Positions 14,898 to 21,694 of a DNA stretch of 21,694 nucleotides are shown one piece after another. The stretch is from Chrysochromulina parva. Its lineage: Eukaryota > Haptophyta > Prymnesiales > Chrysochromulinaceae. The position numbers and the translations under genes are program-made. The DNA lies in the NCBI GenBank assembly GCA_002887195.1, contig PJAB01000718.1, positions 1 through 21,694 on the forward strand, written 5' to 3'. Under the pieces are notes generated by a model. It was not told the origin of the DNA. It saw nothing but the letters and a program-made list of their open reading frames with translations, and did no database searches. Each line of letters begins with the position of its first letter. The first letter of the stretch is position 1.

Positions 14898-16505
14898 TCA
14901 TGCCGGGAACTGCCTGGGCGTCGCCTCAGGAGTCGAGCGCTCCGACAAGTCAGACTTGGTCGAGCCAGACCTCGTCGAGGTCGTCGAGACGGAGCACGGG
15001 AGGGTCCAGTCAGAGCAGGTCACGCCGCTATGATCGCTCGTGTTGGAGGAGTTGTCACTTTCGGCACGAGCGTGGTGCGGGGCGGCGTGCTGCTGCCGCA
15101 TCGGCGGCATCTTCTTCAAGCCAGTCTTCGGCACGTGGAGCTGGCCCGAGGAAGAGGCCCTGACAAGATGCTCGACGAGGTTTCGCATCGTTGGCGGTGA
15201 CACATTCCCCAGCTCGTGCACACGGTGAGAGCTTTTGACCGCCTCGGGCAGCACGACTTCAGCAGCCGACGCGTCGGCAGCGGCTTGCGGCATACAAAGC
15301 GGCGCTGGTTTGGGCGGCGTGCCGCGGTCGGCCACCGGGTCTGCAGCGCCGGCGGGGGAAATCGAAGCTGCAGCCTCGGCGCGAAGCTCATCGAGGAACT
15401 CGAACATGAAGGCCGGGAATACGCGGCGCGACGAAGCCGCGAGGACCACCACTGCCATACCAGCGAGCCCATCCGCCGCGGCGGGCCCCATCGTGCGCGC
15501 CGCCAGGCGGTGGACGCACGTCGAATAAAGCACAATCACTTCCACCAGGGCGGCTCGCACAGCGGAGACGCTCGCGTCACTGGAGCCGCCGCTGGCGGCC
15601 TCGGACTCGACCTCGCCGTGGCTCGCGCGTCGCAGCATGGCCGACGTGCGCTCCGCGGCGAGAGAGGCCAGCGCGGTGAGGAGCCGACACAAGGCCGGGT
15701 GCCGCTGCTCAAGCACGGCGTGCGCCTGCAGGCATGCGGCGTTTCCGAGTTTCTTGACACGCGCGACGTAGGGGGAGGCGCGCGCGCCGACGCGCGCGGA
15801 CACGTGCCCGACGAGGCGCCGTGTGAGCCGCAGGCACTCGATGAGGAGGAGATACCACAACGCGAGCGCGAAGCCGAGGGTCATGCGAAGCACGCTGAGC
15901 ACCCCCCTGACCGAGAGGCACGCAGGCGCAGCAAAGTGCGTGGGCGACGGGGCGGCGGAACGCCCGGGAGCGGCGGCGTCGAGGTCGGGCACGATGATAC
16001 TCTCCTCGGCCAGCTGGAGATAATCCGGCGCGAGGAGCAGCGCCTCCTCGACGCTCAGAAATTCGGCCAGCAGCTTGATCTCGGGGGTCGTCATCTCGTT
16101 TTCGAGCAGCTCGTTGAGGTACGACTCCAGGGCGAACGCACGCTCCAGGAGCGCCTGCTCGGGATCACGCCACAAGCCGAGGCCGAGCAGGTGCTTTTCC
16201 GGCAGCCGCGGCAGCATATCAGTGAAGCCGGTGGCCTCGCGAAGTGCCTTGTCGAACTCCTCAAAGTCACGAAAGCGCTTTGGGGGCATGGGAGCAGCAG
16301 AAGAGGAGGGCATGCACTCGATGCAGTACCGCTGCACATTGTCCTCCTTGGTACCCACGCTGACGTTGATGCGCATCGTGACGGTCGCACTGGGCGCGCA
16401 CTGGCTGCCCAGAGACACTCCGCATCTGGAATATTGTTCGTGGACACGAAGCAGACCGTTTCGTGCATCTTTCCCCGACGTTGATGAAAAAAACGACTTT
16501 TGCAT
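14898..16505 (-). CDS. PX-domain membrane protein
   Basis: A 535-residue protein from the ATG at 16505; an in-frame ATG at 16376 begins exactly at the PX domain (MRINVSVGTK) and is a possible alternative start. Residues about 44-152 are a Phox-homology domain: YCIECM, RFRDFEEFDKAL (the R-F/Y-x-D-F block), LPRLPEKHLLGLG, and ERAFALESYLNELL, ending in EFLSVEE. PX domains bind phosphoinositides, often PI3P, on endosomal membranes. A membrane segment follows at about 202-226 (VLSVLRMTLGFALALWYLLL). A second hydrophobic stretch near 330-350 (GLAGMAVVVLAA and VFPAFMFEFLDEL) could be another. The last 100 residues are Ser/Thr-rich and low complexity. The order PX then membrane helix reverses that of PXA/PX-type nexins, so the exact family is not named. 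The divergent neighbour is the cytidylyltransferase gene. Confidence 0.8.
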   Translation of the reverse strand: MQKSFFSSTSGKDARNGLLRVHEQYSRCGVSLGSQCAPSATVTMRINVSVGTKEDNVQRYCIECMPSSSAAPMPPKRFRDFEEFDKALREATGFTDMLPRLPEKHLLGLGLWRDPEQALLERAFALESYLNELLENEMTTPEIKLLAEFLSVEEALLLAPDYLQLAEESIIVPDLDAAAPGRSAAPSPTHFAAPACLSVRGVLSVLRMTLGFALALWYLLLIECLRLTRRLVGHVSARVGARASPYVARVKKLGNAACLQAHAVLEQRHPALCRLLTALASLAAERTSAMLRRASHGEVESEAASGGSSDASVSAVRAALVEVIVLYSTCVHRLAARTMGPAAADGLAGMAVVVLAASSRRVFPAFMFEFLDELRAEAAASISPAGAADPVADRGTPPKPAPLCMPQAAADASAAEVVLPEAVKSSHRVHELGNVSPPTMRNLVEHLVRASSSGQLHVPKTGLKKMPPMRQQHAAPHHARAESDNSSNTSDHSGVTCSDWTLPCSVSTTSTRSGSTKSDLSERSTPEATPRQFPA

Positions 16506-16712
16506 ATGCACGTGGTTATGCTCGAGAGAGCATGTTCATGAACTATTGGGGGGAGAGACTTTCGAATCGTTCACGGCGCAAATGTACATGTAGTGAAGCC
16601 CCTCACAGTTCCGACTTTCATTAGCCCCGAACCGTGCCTGCCTCTCGCCTCGTCTCCGACAGGGTCTACAGTCTCCCTCTCCGACTGTCTCCCGATCGTC
16701 ATCAACAGCGCC
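16506..16712. promoter_or_regulatory. Shared divergent promoter region of the PX protein and ethanolamine-phosphate cytidylyltransferase
   Basis: About 207 bp between the ATGs. It contains a 6-bp inverted repeat ATGCTC-GAGA-GAGCAT (16518-16533) and an ATTGG (inverted CCAAT) near 16541. The side next to the cytidylyltransferase is CT-rich, with repeated CTCTCCGACT-like words. No TATA box is seen. Confidence 0.45.
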
Positions 16713-18113
16713 ATGGACTCAGCGGATTCGAGACTCGCGAACGGCGCGGCGCTGCTGCTGGGCGCCGCTGGCGTCGCCCTCTATTACCAGCTCAATCCGC
16801 CGACCTCGCGCCGTGAGGGTCGCATCGTCAAGCGAACTGCGGAGGAGGAGTTGGCCGAGGCGGAGAAGCACGTGGCAGAGCTCCGCATGCAGCTCTCCAC
16901 GAGCTTTGTCTCTTCGGTTCCCGCCCCGCTCAAGCCCAAGGAGGTGCGCATCTGGATGGACGGTGCCTTTGACATGATGCACTATGGCCACGTGAACGCA
17001 TTCCGGCAGGGCCGCGCGCTGGGCACGCACCTCGTCGTCGGCGTCAACGATGATGCGTCGATCACCCGGTGCAAGGGCCCGCCGGTGATGAACGACGCCG
17101 AGCGGCTCGCGATGGTCCAGGCCTGCCGCTTCGTCGACGAGGTCGTGCCCAAGGTGCCGTACGTCATGGACGACGAGTACATCCGGTGGATGCTCAAGAC
17201 GTACCGCATCGACTACGTGGTGCACGGCGACGACCCGTGCATCGTGGACGGCAAGCTCGTGTACCAGTCGGCCATCGACATGGGAAAGTACAAGACCATC
17301 CCGCGCACCGAGGGTGTCTCGACCACTGAGATAACGGGGCGCATGCTGTTGCTCACCAAGGAGCACCATGCGGGCTGCGCCGCGGGCGCCGTCGCGAGCG
17401 CCGCCTCTGTGCCGTCGGGCAGTAGTCCGGGCACGAAGCTGTCGCTGCTCGCTGGAAGCGCGAGTCCACCGCCGTCGCCAAGAGCCACGCTCGCTGTACC
17501 GCCGTCGCCCTCGGCCGCTGCGTTTGTGCGCGAGTCCAAGTTCATGACGACTTCGCGCATGTTGCGTCTCTTCTCGGAAGGTGCGGCAAAGGCGCCGCCG
17601 CCGGGCGCGCGCGTGGTGTACGTGGACGGCGGCTGGGACATGTTCCACGCGGGCCACGTCTCGTTCCTCGAGGCCGCCCGCAAGCTCGGCGACTTTCTGC
17701 TCGTGGGCGTGCACAACGACGTCGTGGTCAACAAGCGGCGAGGGGCCAACTTCCCGATCCTCAACACGAACGAGCGCGTGCTGAGTGTGCTCGCATGCAA
17801 GCACGTGGGCGACGTGGTCATCGACCCGCCGTGGGTGATGACCAAGGAGATGATCGCCGCGCTCAAGATCTCGGTTGTCGCTCACGGCTCGACGAACGAC
17901 CCCAACGACGACGTCGAAGATCCCTACGCAGTCCCCAAGCAGATGGGCATCTTTCACTCGATCCCGTCGACGGTCGACCTGACGGTGCACGCGATCGTGA
18001 CGCGCATCCAGTCGAACCACGAGCGCATGCGCGCCAAGGTCGAACGCAAGATGCAGGCGGAGAGGGAGTACTACGCCGACCGGTACGGATTCGCCGCCGA
18101 GGACACCAATTGA
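16713..18113 (+). CDS. Ethanolamine-phosphate cytidylyltransferase (CDP-ethanolamine synthesis)
   Basis: A 466-residue intronless protein. It makes CDP-ethanolamine from CTP and phosphoethanolamine, the committed step of the Kennedy pathway to phosphatidylethanolamine. Residues 9-26 are an N-terminal membrane anchor (ANGAALLLGAAGVALYY), as in the plant enzyme PECT1. Two cytidylyltransferase domains follow, as in the PCYT2/ECT family. The first, about 78-215, has WMDGAFDMMHYGHVNAF (HxGH 90-93) and RTEGVSTTEI (199-207). The second, about 300-435, has VYVDGGWDMFHAGHVSFL (HxGH 312-315) and ends IPSTVDLTVHAIVTRI, lacking the second RTxGxSTT as is normal for the family. A Ser/Pro linker (230-270) and the KFMTTSRMLRLFS motif separate them. 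A charged helix ends the protein. The ATG at 16713 is chosen; a GTG frame upstream is not needed. Confidence 0.95.
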   Translation: MDSADSRLANGAALLLGAAGVALYYQLNPPTSRREGRIVKRTAEEELAEAEKHVAELRMQLSTSFVSSVPAPLKPKEVRIWMDGAFDMMHYGHVNAFRQGRALGTHLVVGVNDDASITRCKGPPVMNDAERLAMVQACRFVDEVVPKVPYVMDDEYIRWMLKTYRIDYVVHGDDPCIVDGKLVYQSAIDMGKYKTIPRTEGVSTTEITGRMLLLTKEHHAGCAAGAVASAASVPSGSSPGTKLSLLAGSASPPPSPRATLAVPPSPSAAAFVRESKFMTTSRMLRLFSEGAAKAPPPGARVVYVDGGWDMFHAGHVSFLEAARKLGDFLLVGVHNDVVVNKRRGANFPILNTNERVLSVLACKHVGDVVIDPPWVMTKEMIAALKISVVAHGSTNDPNDDVEDPYAVPKQMGIFHSIPSTVDLTVHAIVTRIQSNHERMRAKVERKMQAEREYYADRYGFAAEDTN

Positions 18114-18809
18114 CGCTGGCGCGGCGATGGCGGCGTCGAGAGTCTCACAGCGCGGATGCTCAACGGTGCGGATGAGCAAGATATGATCGAGCACATAAGG
18201 TCTTCGCAGCTTGGCACTGCCCGGCCGGCCACACGCGGCACCGCCGGGATCGACCCTGAGCGGAGAGCACCCCCTTCTCAAGACCACCGGATTCACAAGT
18301 AGTCGCGCAGCGCCGCCGCGCGTTGTTTGCGGCGCGAATAGGCGGGAACGTCTTTTGACGCTGTGGTGATATGTGAATGTACTGCGTCCACGCACCATGG
18401 GCGCTGGAGGTGGGGGGCCCGGGGGGGTGTCGCTGGCGGTCGCCCGGTCGGCGGCCGGCGGCGCGCGACCACCCCGGGTGGCGTCGGTGCCCGGGCGCGG
18501 CGGCGTCGCGGTGGTAACTCCTGGCGCGCACAAAGAAACTTCAAACTAGACGGCGCGAAAACCGGACACGACGCCGCGCGGCGGCGGGCCGACGCCGCCC
18601 GCGAGCCGGCTGCTCGTGCCGCGCGCGCACCGGAACTGGCACGGCGCACGGGGGCCCCGCACCCGGAACTAACCCCGCGAACGCCGGCCCGCCGCGCGCT
18701 GGTTAACCTCAGATTACTGCGGACTTCTTGTGTGTTCGCACGCAGGCCTCACGCACGGTCCCCTTGCGCGACCCGTCGACAAGTCACACACGATCGTAGC
18801 AGAGTTTCT
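18114..18809. other. Convergent intergenic region with a GC-only block
   Basis: About 700 bp between the cytidylyltransferase and MsrA stop codons. From about 18408 to 18710 the sequence is nearly all G and C with poly-G runs (GGGGGGCCCGGGGGGG near 18412), interrupted by a short AT-containing patch around 18525-18560. The plus-strand ORF through it has no recognisable domain. No RNA gene was recognised. Confidence 0.5.
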
Positions 18810-19733
18810 TCACCGCCGCCCCCAGTGCCAACCCGAGCCACAGGGGGCGTGGTTGCCGTCCTCGGGGCAGCCCGTCGGCTGGATCTGGCCGGTGCTCTGC
18901 TGGAGGTTCCACAGGTCGACAGTGTACGAGTCGGGGTACGGCATGCCCTCGGACGGGAAGAAGTTGCAGTGGAACTGATGGTAGACCTCGCCGGCATAAA
19001 AGTTGTACCGGTTGCTGTCATACACCCACACTGTATTGGGCTCATCGGCGTCGTGGGTGCCGCCCTGGCCGAGCTTGAGGTCCATACGCCATATAACGTT
19101 CTTCTGCACGAGGATGGGGTACAGCGGGGAGCTCATGCCGCCCGGCAGACCGGCGATCGAGCGGTAGGGCGTGCCGCGATCGCCCGCGTCGGGGCGCGAG
19201 CGTGCCCCCGGAGGGCCCACGAAGCTGGCAAAGAAGTTGGTGGCGAGCGCCTCGAATTGCGCGACCGCATTGGCGGCGTCGAGGGTGACTCGCACCGCCT
19301 CCGCGTGACCCAGCGGGCCGTAGTCGTGTGCTTGGCCCGAGTGGTAGCAAACTTGGGCGTAGTCGCTGCCGCCCGCGTAGCCAACAACGGCGGTGACGTT
19401 GCTAGCGGCGCGCTTGAAGGGTCCGTTGGCGTCCCTCTCGATGCCGACGTAGGCCCATTGGCGCTCCCAGAAGCAGCCGTTGCCAAGATACACGACGCCC
19501 GTGCTGCGCGTGTAGTTGTAGTCGCGGGCGGGTGGGGAGGCGCGGTTGGCGAGGGTGGCGAGGGTGGCGGGGAGGGATGTGGCTGCGGTCACGCCGACGA
19601 TGCTTATGCAGAGGAGAAGCACGATGGTAGGCAGTTGTGTAGTCGTGCAGCGCCGGCGCTGCGAGGAGGCAGGGAGGAGTGTGATATTGTCCTCGAGAGA
19701 GAGAATTTTTGTGGAGGAGGAGGATGCGGACAT
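18810..19733 (-). CDS. MsrA-type peptide methionine sulfoxide reductase, membrane-anchored or secreted
   Basis: A 307-residue protein. After a polar N terminus, residues 33-50 form a signal anchor or late signal peptide (LPTIVLLLCISIVGVTAA). The MsrA domain, about 79-260, has the catalytic GNGCFWERQW (C87), VVGYAGGSDYAQVCYH, the GHAEAVRV block at 142-149 and the YRS element at 190-192. It ends with NFYAGEVYHQFHCNFF, where Tyr-His-Gln is typical of the family. It reduces methionine-S-sulfoxide in proteins. Candidate resolving cysteines are C256, C289 and C298. The ATG at 19733 is used because the ORF upstream has only a TTG. The domain order and DYGPLGHAE wording fit an algal secreted subfamily, so action in the secretory pathway or outside the cell is likely. 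Confidence 0.85.
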   Translation of the reverse strand: MSASSSSTKILSLEDNITLLPASSQRRRCTTTQLPTIVLLLCISIVGVTAATSLPATLATLANRASPPARDYNYTRSTGVVYLGNGCFWERQWAYVGIERDANGPFKRAASNVTAVVGYAGGSDYAQVCYHSGQAHDYGPLGHAEAVRVTLDAANAVAQFEALATNFFASFVGPPGARSRPDAGDRGTPYRSIAGLPGGMSSPLYPILVQKNVIWRMDLKLGQGGTHDADEPNTVWVYDSNRYNFYAGEVYHQFHCNFFPSEGMPYPDSYTVDLWNLQQSTGQIQPTGCPEDGNHAPCGSGWHWGRR

Positions 19734-19846
19734 GTAGTCCGCGCAAGGAGCCTCCCAGCTGTTCTCCCAGCTGCTTCCGTCCAGGAAGATTCTTGTCAAC
19801 CCTGTGAACAGCCTGTTAATACGGCTGTCCGTGAATTTTCGGAATG

Positions 19847-21694
19847 TCAGGACGTACGCATCGGTGCTCCCGCCGGTGTACTCAAATCGGTCAAGAGTGA
19901 GTCAAGGCTCCAATAGGCTCCAATCAAGGGGGTAGATCCCTTATCTCTGATCGTTCCCAAATCCAATGCACACGCAGAAGGCGCTCTCGTCGATGTACTC
20001 AAATCGGCCGGTGCTCCCGCGACCCGCCCGCGCTGCTCGCGGCGTATGCGTCTCATCGTGTTGGCAGCGTTCGTCATCACGGCCATCGCTGCATCAGCCG
20101 TGGGCACGCGCCGCACCGGGACCTCAACGGCGTCCTCCTCGCAGTTGCCGTCTCGCCCACCCTCGGTCACGACGTCGGTAACCTCCGCATCAATGGTCAT
20201 CTCCACGAGTTTCCGTGCCCCACTCATGGACATGTGCAGCTGCAGCTCGCGTTTCGTGATGGTCTCTAGTGTGAGCGGTGCGTCGGAGGGCGGCGGCTCG
20301 GCCGAGTGCATGACGATCCGTGACGGCGTGGCGCCATACGGCACCGTTCGTGGCACATTATGGAGATACTCCGTTCGGAGCTCTACGAGCTCATCTTGCG
20401 CGAGACCTTGGCTGCTGTCGCCGTCCTTCGTGTCGCCGTCCTTCGTGCCCGTCTTCTTCATCATCATCTTCATCGTGATCGCGGCGAAGACCAAGATGAC
20501 GAGGAGGAAGAAGCCGCCGACCACGCCCACGGGCACGCCGCTCACGCTGGCGCCAACGCTGTTGAACGAGGCGCGGACTACAGTGACGGCCTCATTGAAT
20601 TGAGTGGGGACAGAGTCGATTGACTGGACAGTGATCGAAGAGAGGGCAGACACAGAAGTCATCAGAGCCGTCAGAGCCTGGGGCGAGCTCGATGCAGCCT
20701 GCAGGCGCAAAAGCACGGTGCTCCCCGCGCTGGCCGGGGCGCGAATCTCGACGCGGAGATTGACGGAGCCCGCCTGGATGTCAATCTTCACTTGTGACGG
20801 CGGCACGCCCGCCACCGTGGCGAAGAGGACCGTTAGTTGGCCTCGCACCTCCGGCGTGTAGTCGGACACGTCGCCGGAGAGGGTGAGCACGAGGACTGTG
20901 AATGCGACCGTGTCTCCCGGGACGAGAACAGTTCTCGGGGGTGGCGGCGAGGCCACGGGTGGGGGCGGTGAGGCCATGAGGGATGGCGGCGGTGAGGCCA
21001 TGAGGAGTGGCGGCGGTGAGGCCATGAGGAGTGGCGGCGGTGAGGCCATGAGGAGTGGCGGCGAGGCCACGGGTGGGGGCGGTGAGGCCATGAGGAGGGG
21101 CGGCAGTGAGGCCATGAGGAGTGGCGGCGAGGCCACGGGTGGGGGCGGTGAGGCCATGAGGGGCGGCGGCGAGGCCATGAGGAGTGGCGGCGAGGCCACG
21201 GGTGGGGGCGGTGAGGCCATGAGGGGTGGCGGCGGTGAAGTCATGAGGGGTGGCGGCGAGGCCACGAGCGGGGTTGGCGATGCCGATGCCTCCAGCGAAG
21301 GCGAGGGCGATGCCTCCGGTGAGGGCGAGGGATCGGGCGAGGGCTCGGGCTCGGAGAGAGAACGACGATCTCGGGCTCGGAGATCGGGCACAAACCCGGG
21401 CACGAAGCGGCTCAGGAGGTCATTCATCGCCACAGCGTGCGCCACAGGCTGGAGCACCGCAGGCAGCTGGCACGGCAGCACCTGAGCACCGACGAAGAGG
21501 GCAGGCCACATCCACTCCATGTAGTAGCCTGCGTACGGGTCGATGTCCTTGCTGAGCAACACGAGCAGCGCCTCGTAGTCGCTCTTGGGGCGGCGCCGGA
21601 TCACTTCGCGCGAGATCGCGAAGCGACCACCCTGTGGGAACACGAGCGTCACGCTCTCGGACTTGGGGTGCGACGGCTCGATGTACTTGATGTA
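19847..21694 (-). CDS. DUF3431-like end fused to Pro-rich stalk, extracellular domain and membrane helix (partial)
   Basis: The frame is open from the right edge to a stop at 19847-19849, giving 615 residues. Residues 1-69 (FPQGGRFAISREVIRRRPKS, DPYAGYYMEWMWPALF) look like the C-terminal part of a DUF3431 protein, a glycosyltransferase-like family. Residues about 112-254 are Pro-rich (MASPPPPVASPPLL-type repeats) coded by a minisatellite, like a hydroxyproline-rich stalk. Residues about 257-365 form a compact domain (TVLVLTLSGDVSDYTPEVRG, VPPSQVKIDI) that I recognise from algal surface proteins but cannot name. One membrane helix lies at 388-410 (VGVVGGFFLLVILVFAAITM), followed by KMMMKK and a 190-residue cytosolic tail. 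One gene or two joined by an unseen intron boundary near 21490 are both possible; no frame break is needed for one. Confidence 0.65.
   Translation of the reverse strand, partial: YIKYIEPSHPKSESVTLVFPQGGRFAISREVIRRRPKSDYEALLVLLSKDIDPYAGYYMEWMWPALFVGAQVLPCQLPAVLQPVAHAVAMNDLLSRFVPGFVPDLRARDRRSLSEPEPSPDPSPSPEASPSPSLEASASPTPLVASPPPLMTSPPPPLMASPPPPVASPPLLMASPPPLMASPPPPVASPPLLMASLPPLLMASPPPPVASPPLLMASPPPLLMASPPPLLMASPPPSLMASPPPPVASPPPPRTVLVPGDTVAFTVLVLTLSGDVSDYTPEVRGQLTVLFATVAGVPPSQVKIDIQAGSVNLRVEIRAPASAGSTVLLRLQAASSSPQALTALMTSVSALSSITVQSIDSVPTQFNEAVTVVRASFNSVGASVSGVPVGVVGGFFLLVILVFAAITMKMMMKKTGTKDGDTKDGDSSQGLAQDELVELRTEYLHNVPRTVPYGATPSRIVMHSAEPPPSDAPLTLETITKRELQLHMSMSGARKLVEMTIDAEVTDVVTEGGRDGNCEEDAVEVPVRRVPTADAAMAVMTNAANTMRRIRREQRGRVAGAPADLSTSTRAPSACALDLGTIRDKGSTPLIGAYWSLDSLLTDLSTPAGAPMRTS
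20935..21275. repeat. Coding minisatellite (27-30 bp units) of the Pro-rich stalk
   Basis: Roughly a dozen imperfect units with the plus-strand core GGTGAGGCCATGAGGAGTGG alternate with GAGGCCACGGGTGGGGG units. On the minus strand they code for alternating MASPPP and VASPPP blocks. All unit-length differences are multiples of three, so the frame stays open, which argues for selection on the protein. Confidence 0.92.

Noticed and set aside
14226..15200. 324-codon plus-strand open frame, including a hydrophobic stretch after an ATG at 14577
   Set aside because: The first half is GC-block noise rich in Arg/Ala/Pro. The hydrophobic stretch (ALMALLIMAWHGIGFWLA) is short, isolated and followed by Cys/His/Arg-rich noise.
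15216..16484. 422-codon plus-strand open frame antisense to the PX gene
   Set aside because: Shadow ORF: the minus strand has a clear PX domain, and this frame is Arg/Gly/His-rich without motifs.
16719..18533. 604-codon minus-strand open frame antisense to the cytidylyltransferase
   Set aside because: It is the mirror of a GC-rich coding sequence with strong third-position GC bias; its composition is His/Arg/Val-rich with no domain, while the plus strand encodes a complete known enzyme.
18363..19916. 517-codon plus-strand open frame across the GC block and MsrA
   Set aside because: It has no recognisable domain, its start lies in a GC-only block, and it is antisense to a complete MsrA core.
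1..21694. CRISPR arrays, insertion sequences, attachment sites, bacterial promoters or operons
   Set aside because: The window is eukaryotic (spliceosomal introns, Sec62, KDEL), and the only repeats found are microsatellites, minisatellites and GC blocks.
1..21694. tRNA or snRNA genes
   Set aside because: Several TTCGA words were inspected (for example near 656, 1485 and 9215), but none had a matching B box and A box with foldable arms.

Overview
The window reads as nuclear DNA of a compact, GC-rich eukaryotic microalga, most likely a haptophyte or a similar secondary-plastid alga. The evidence is a cytosolic ribosomal protein (eS20/uS10), Sec62, a plant-type ethanolamine-phosphate cytidylyltransferase with an N-terminal membrane anchor, an ER-retained FKBP ending in KDEL, and five short introns that can be placed exactly. 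Genes are tightly packed on both strands and are mostly intronless or have one or two introns of 70-183 bp. The species assignment is inference; no rRNA or organelle marker is present.

Layout, left to right. 1-277 (-): 5' end of an unidentified protein with a signal peptide. 615-1532 (-): seven-helix hemolysin III/PAQR membrane protein. 1533-2557: gene-poor DNA with a self-complementary 10-bp satellite. 2558-3664 (-): SGNH/PC-esterase-like protein with an uncertain 3' end. 3960-4952 (+): CysRS-tail-like module fused to a fasciclin domain. 5239-5961 (+): two-exon ER FKBP with two EF-hands and KDEL. 6402-8522 (-): long endonuclease/exonuclease/phosphatase protein with a myristoylation-type N terminus and a C-terminal EF-hand. 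9331-9726 (-): small single-pass membrane protein. 10221-10713 (+): RPS20 with a 12-nt first exon. 11627-12179 (-): signal peptide, WW domain and membrane helix. 12366-13755 (+): three-exon Sec62. 14898-16505 (-): PX-domain membrane protein. 16713-18113 (+): ethanolamine-phosphate cytidylyltransferase. 18810-19733 (-): membrane-anchored or secreted MsrA-type methionine sulfoxide reductase. 19847-21694 (-): partial gene with a DUF3431-like end, a Pro-rich minisatellite-coded stalk, an extracellular domain and a membrane helix.

No operon is present and no mobile element was recognised. Two themes recur. First, many products belong to the ER, secretory or membrane-lipid systems: FKBP-KDEL, Sec62, the WW membrane protein encoded 186 bp from Sec62 on the opposite strand, the PX protein, the cytidylyltransferase 207 bp from it, and MsrA. 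Second, gene architecture is patterned. Divergent pairs share short intergenic regions. Three of four convergent intergenic regions contain blocks of almost pure G and C. All five introns start with GTGYGC instead of the usual GTRAGT.

The best candidates for something undescribed are the divergent Sec62/WW-membrane-protein pair, with a WW domain predicted in the ER lumen and a candidate ATG8-binding motif in Sec62, and the uniform GTGYGC splice donor. Protein assignments rest on motif recognition by eye; exon joins rest on splice signals plus restored domain continuity.
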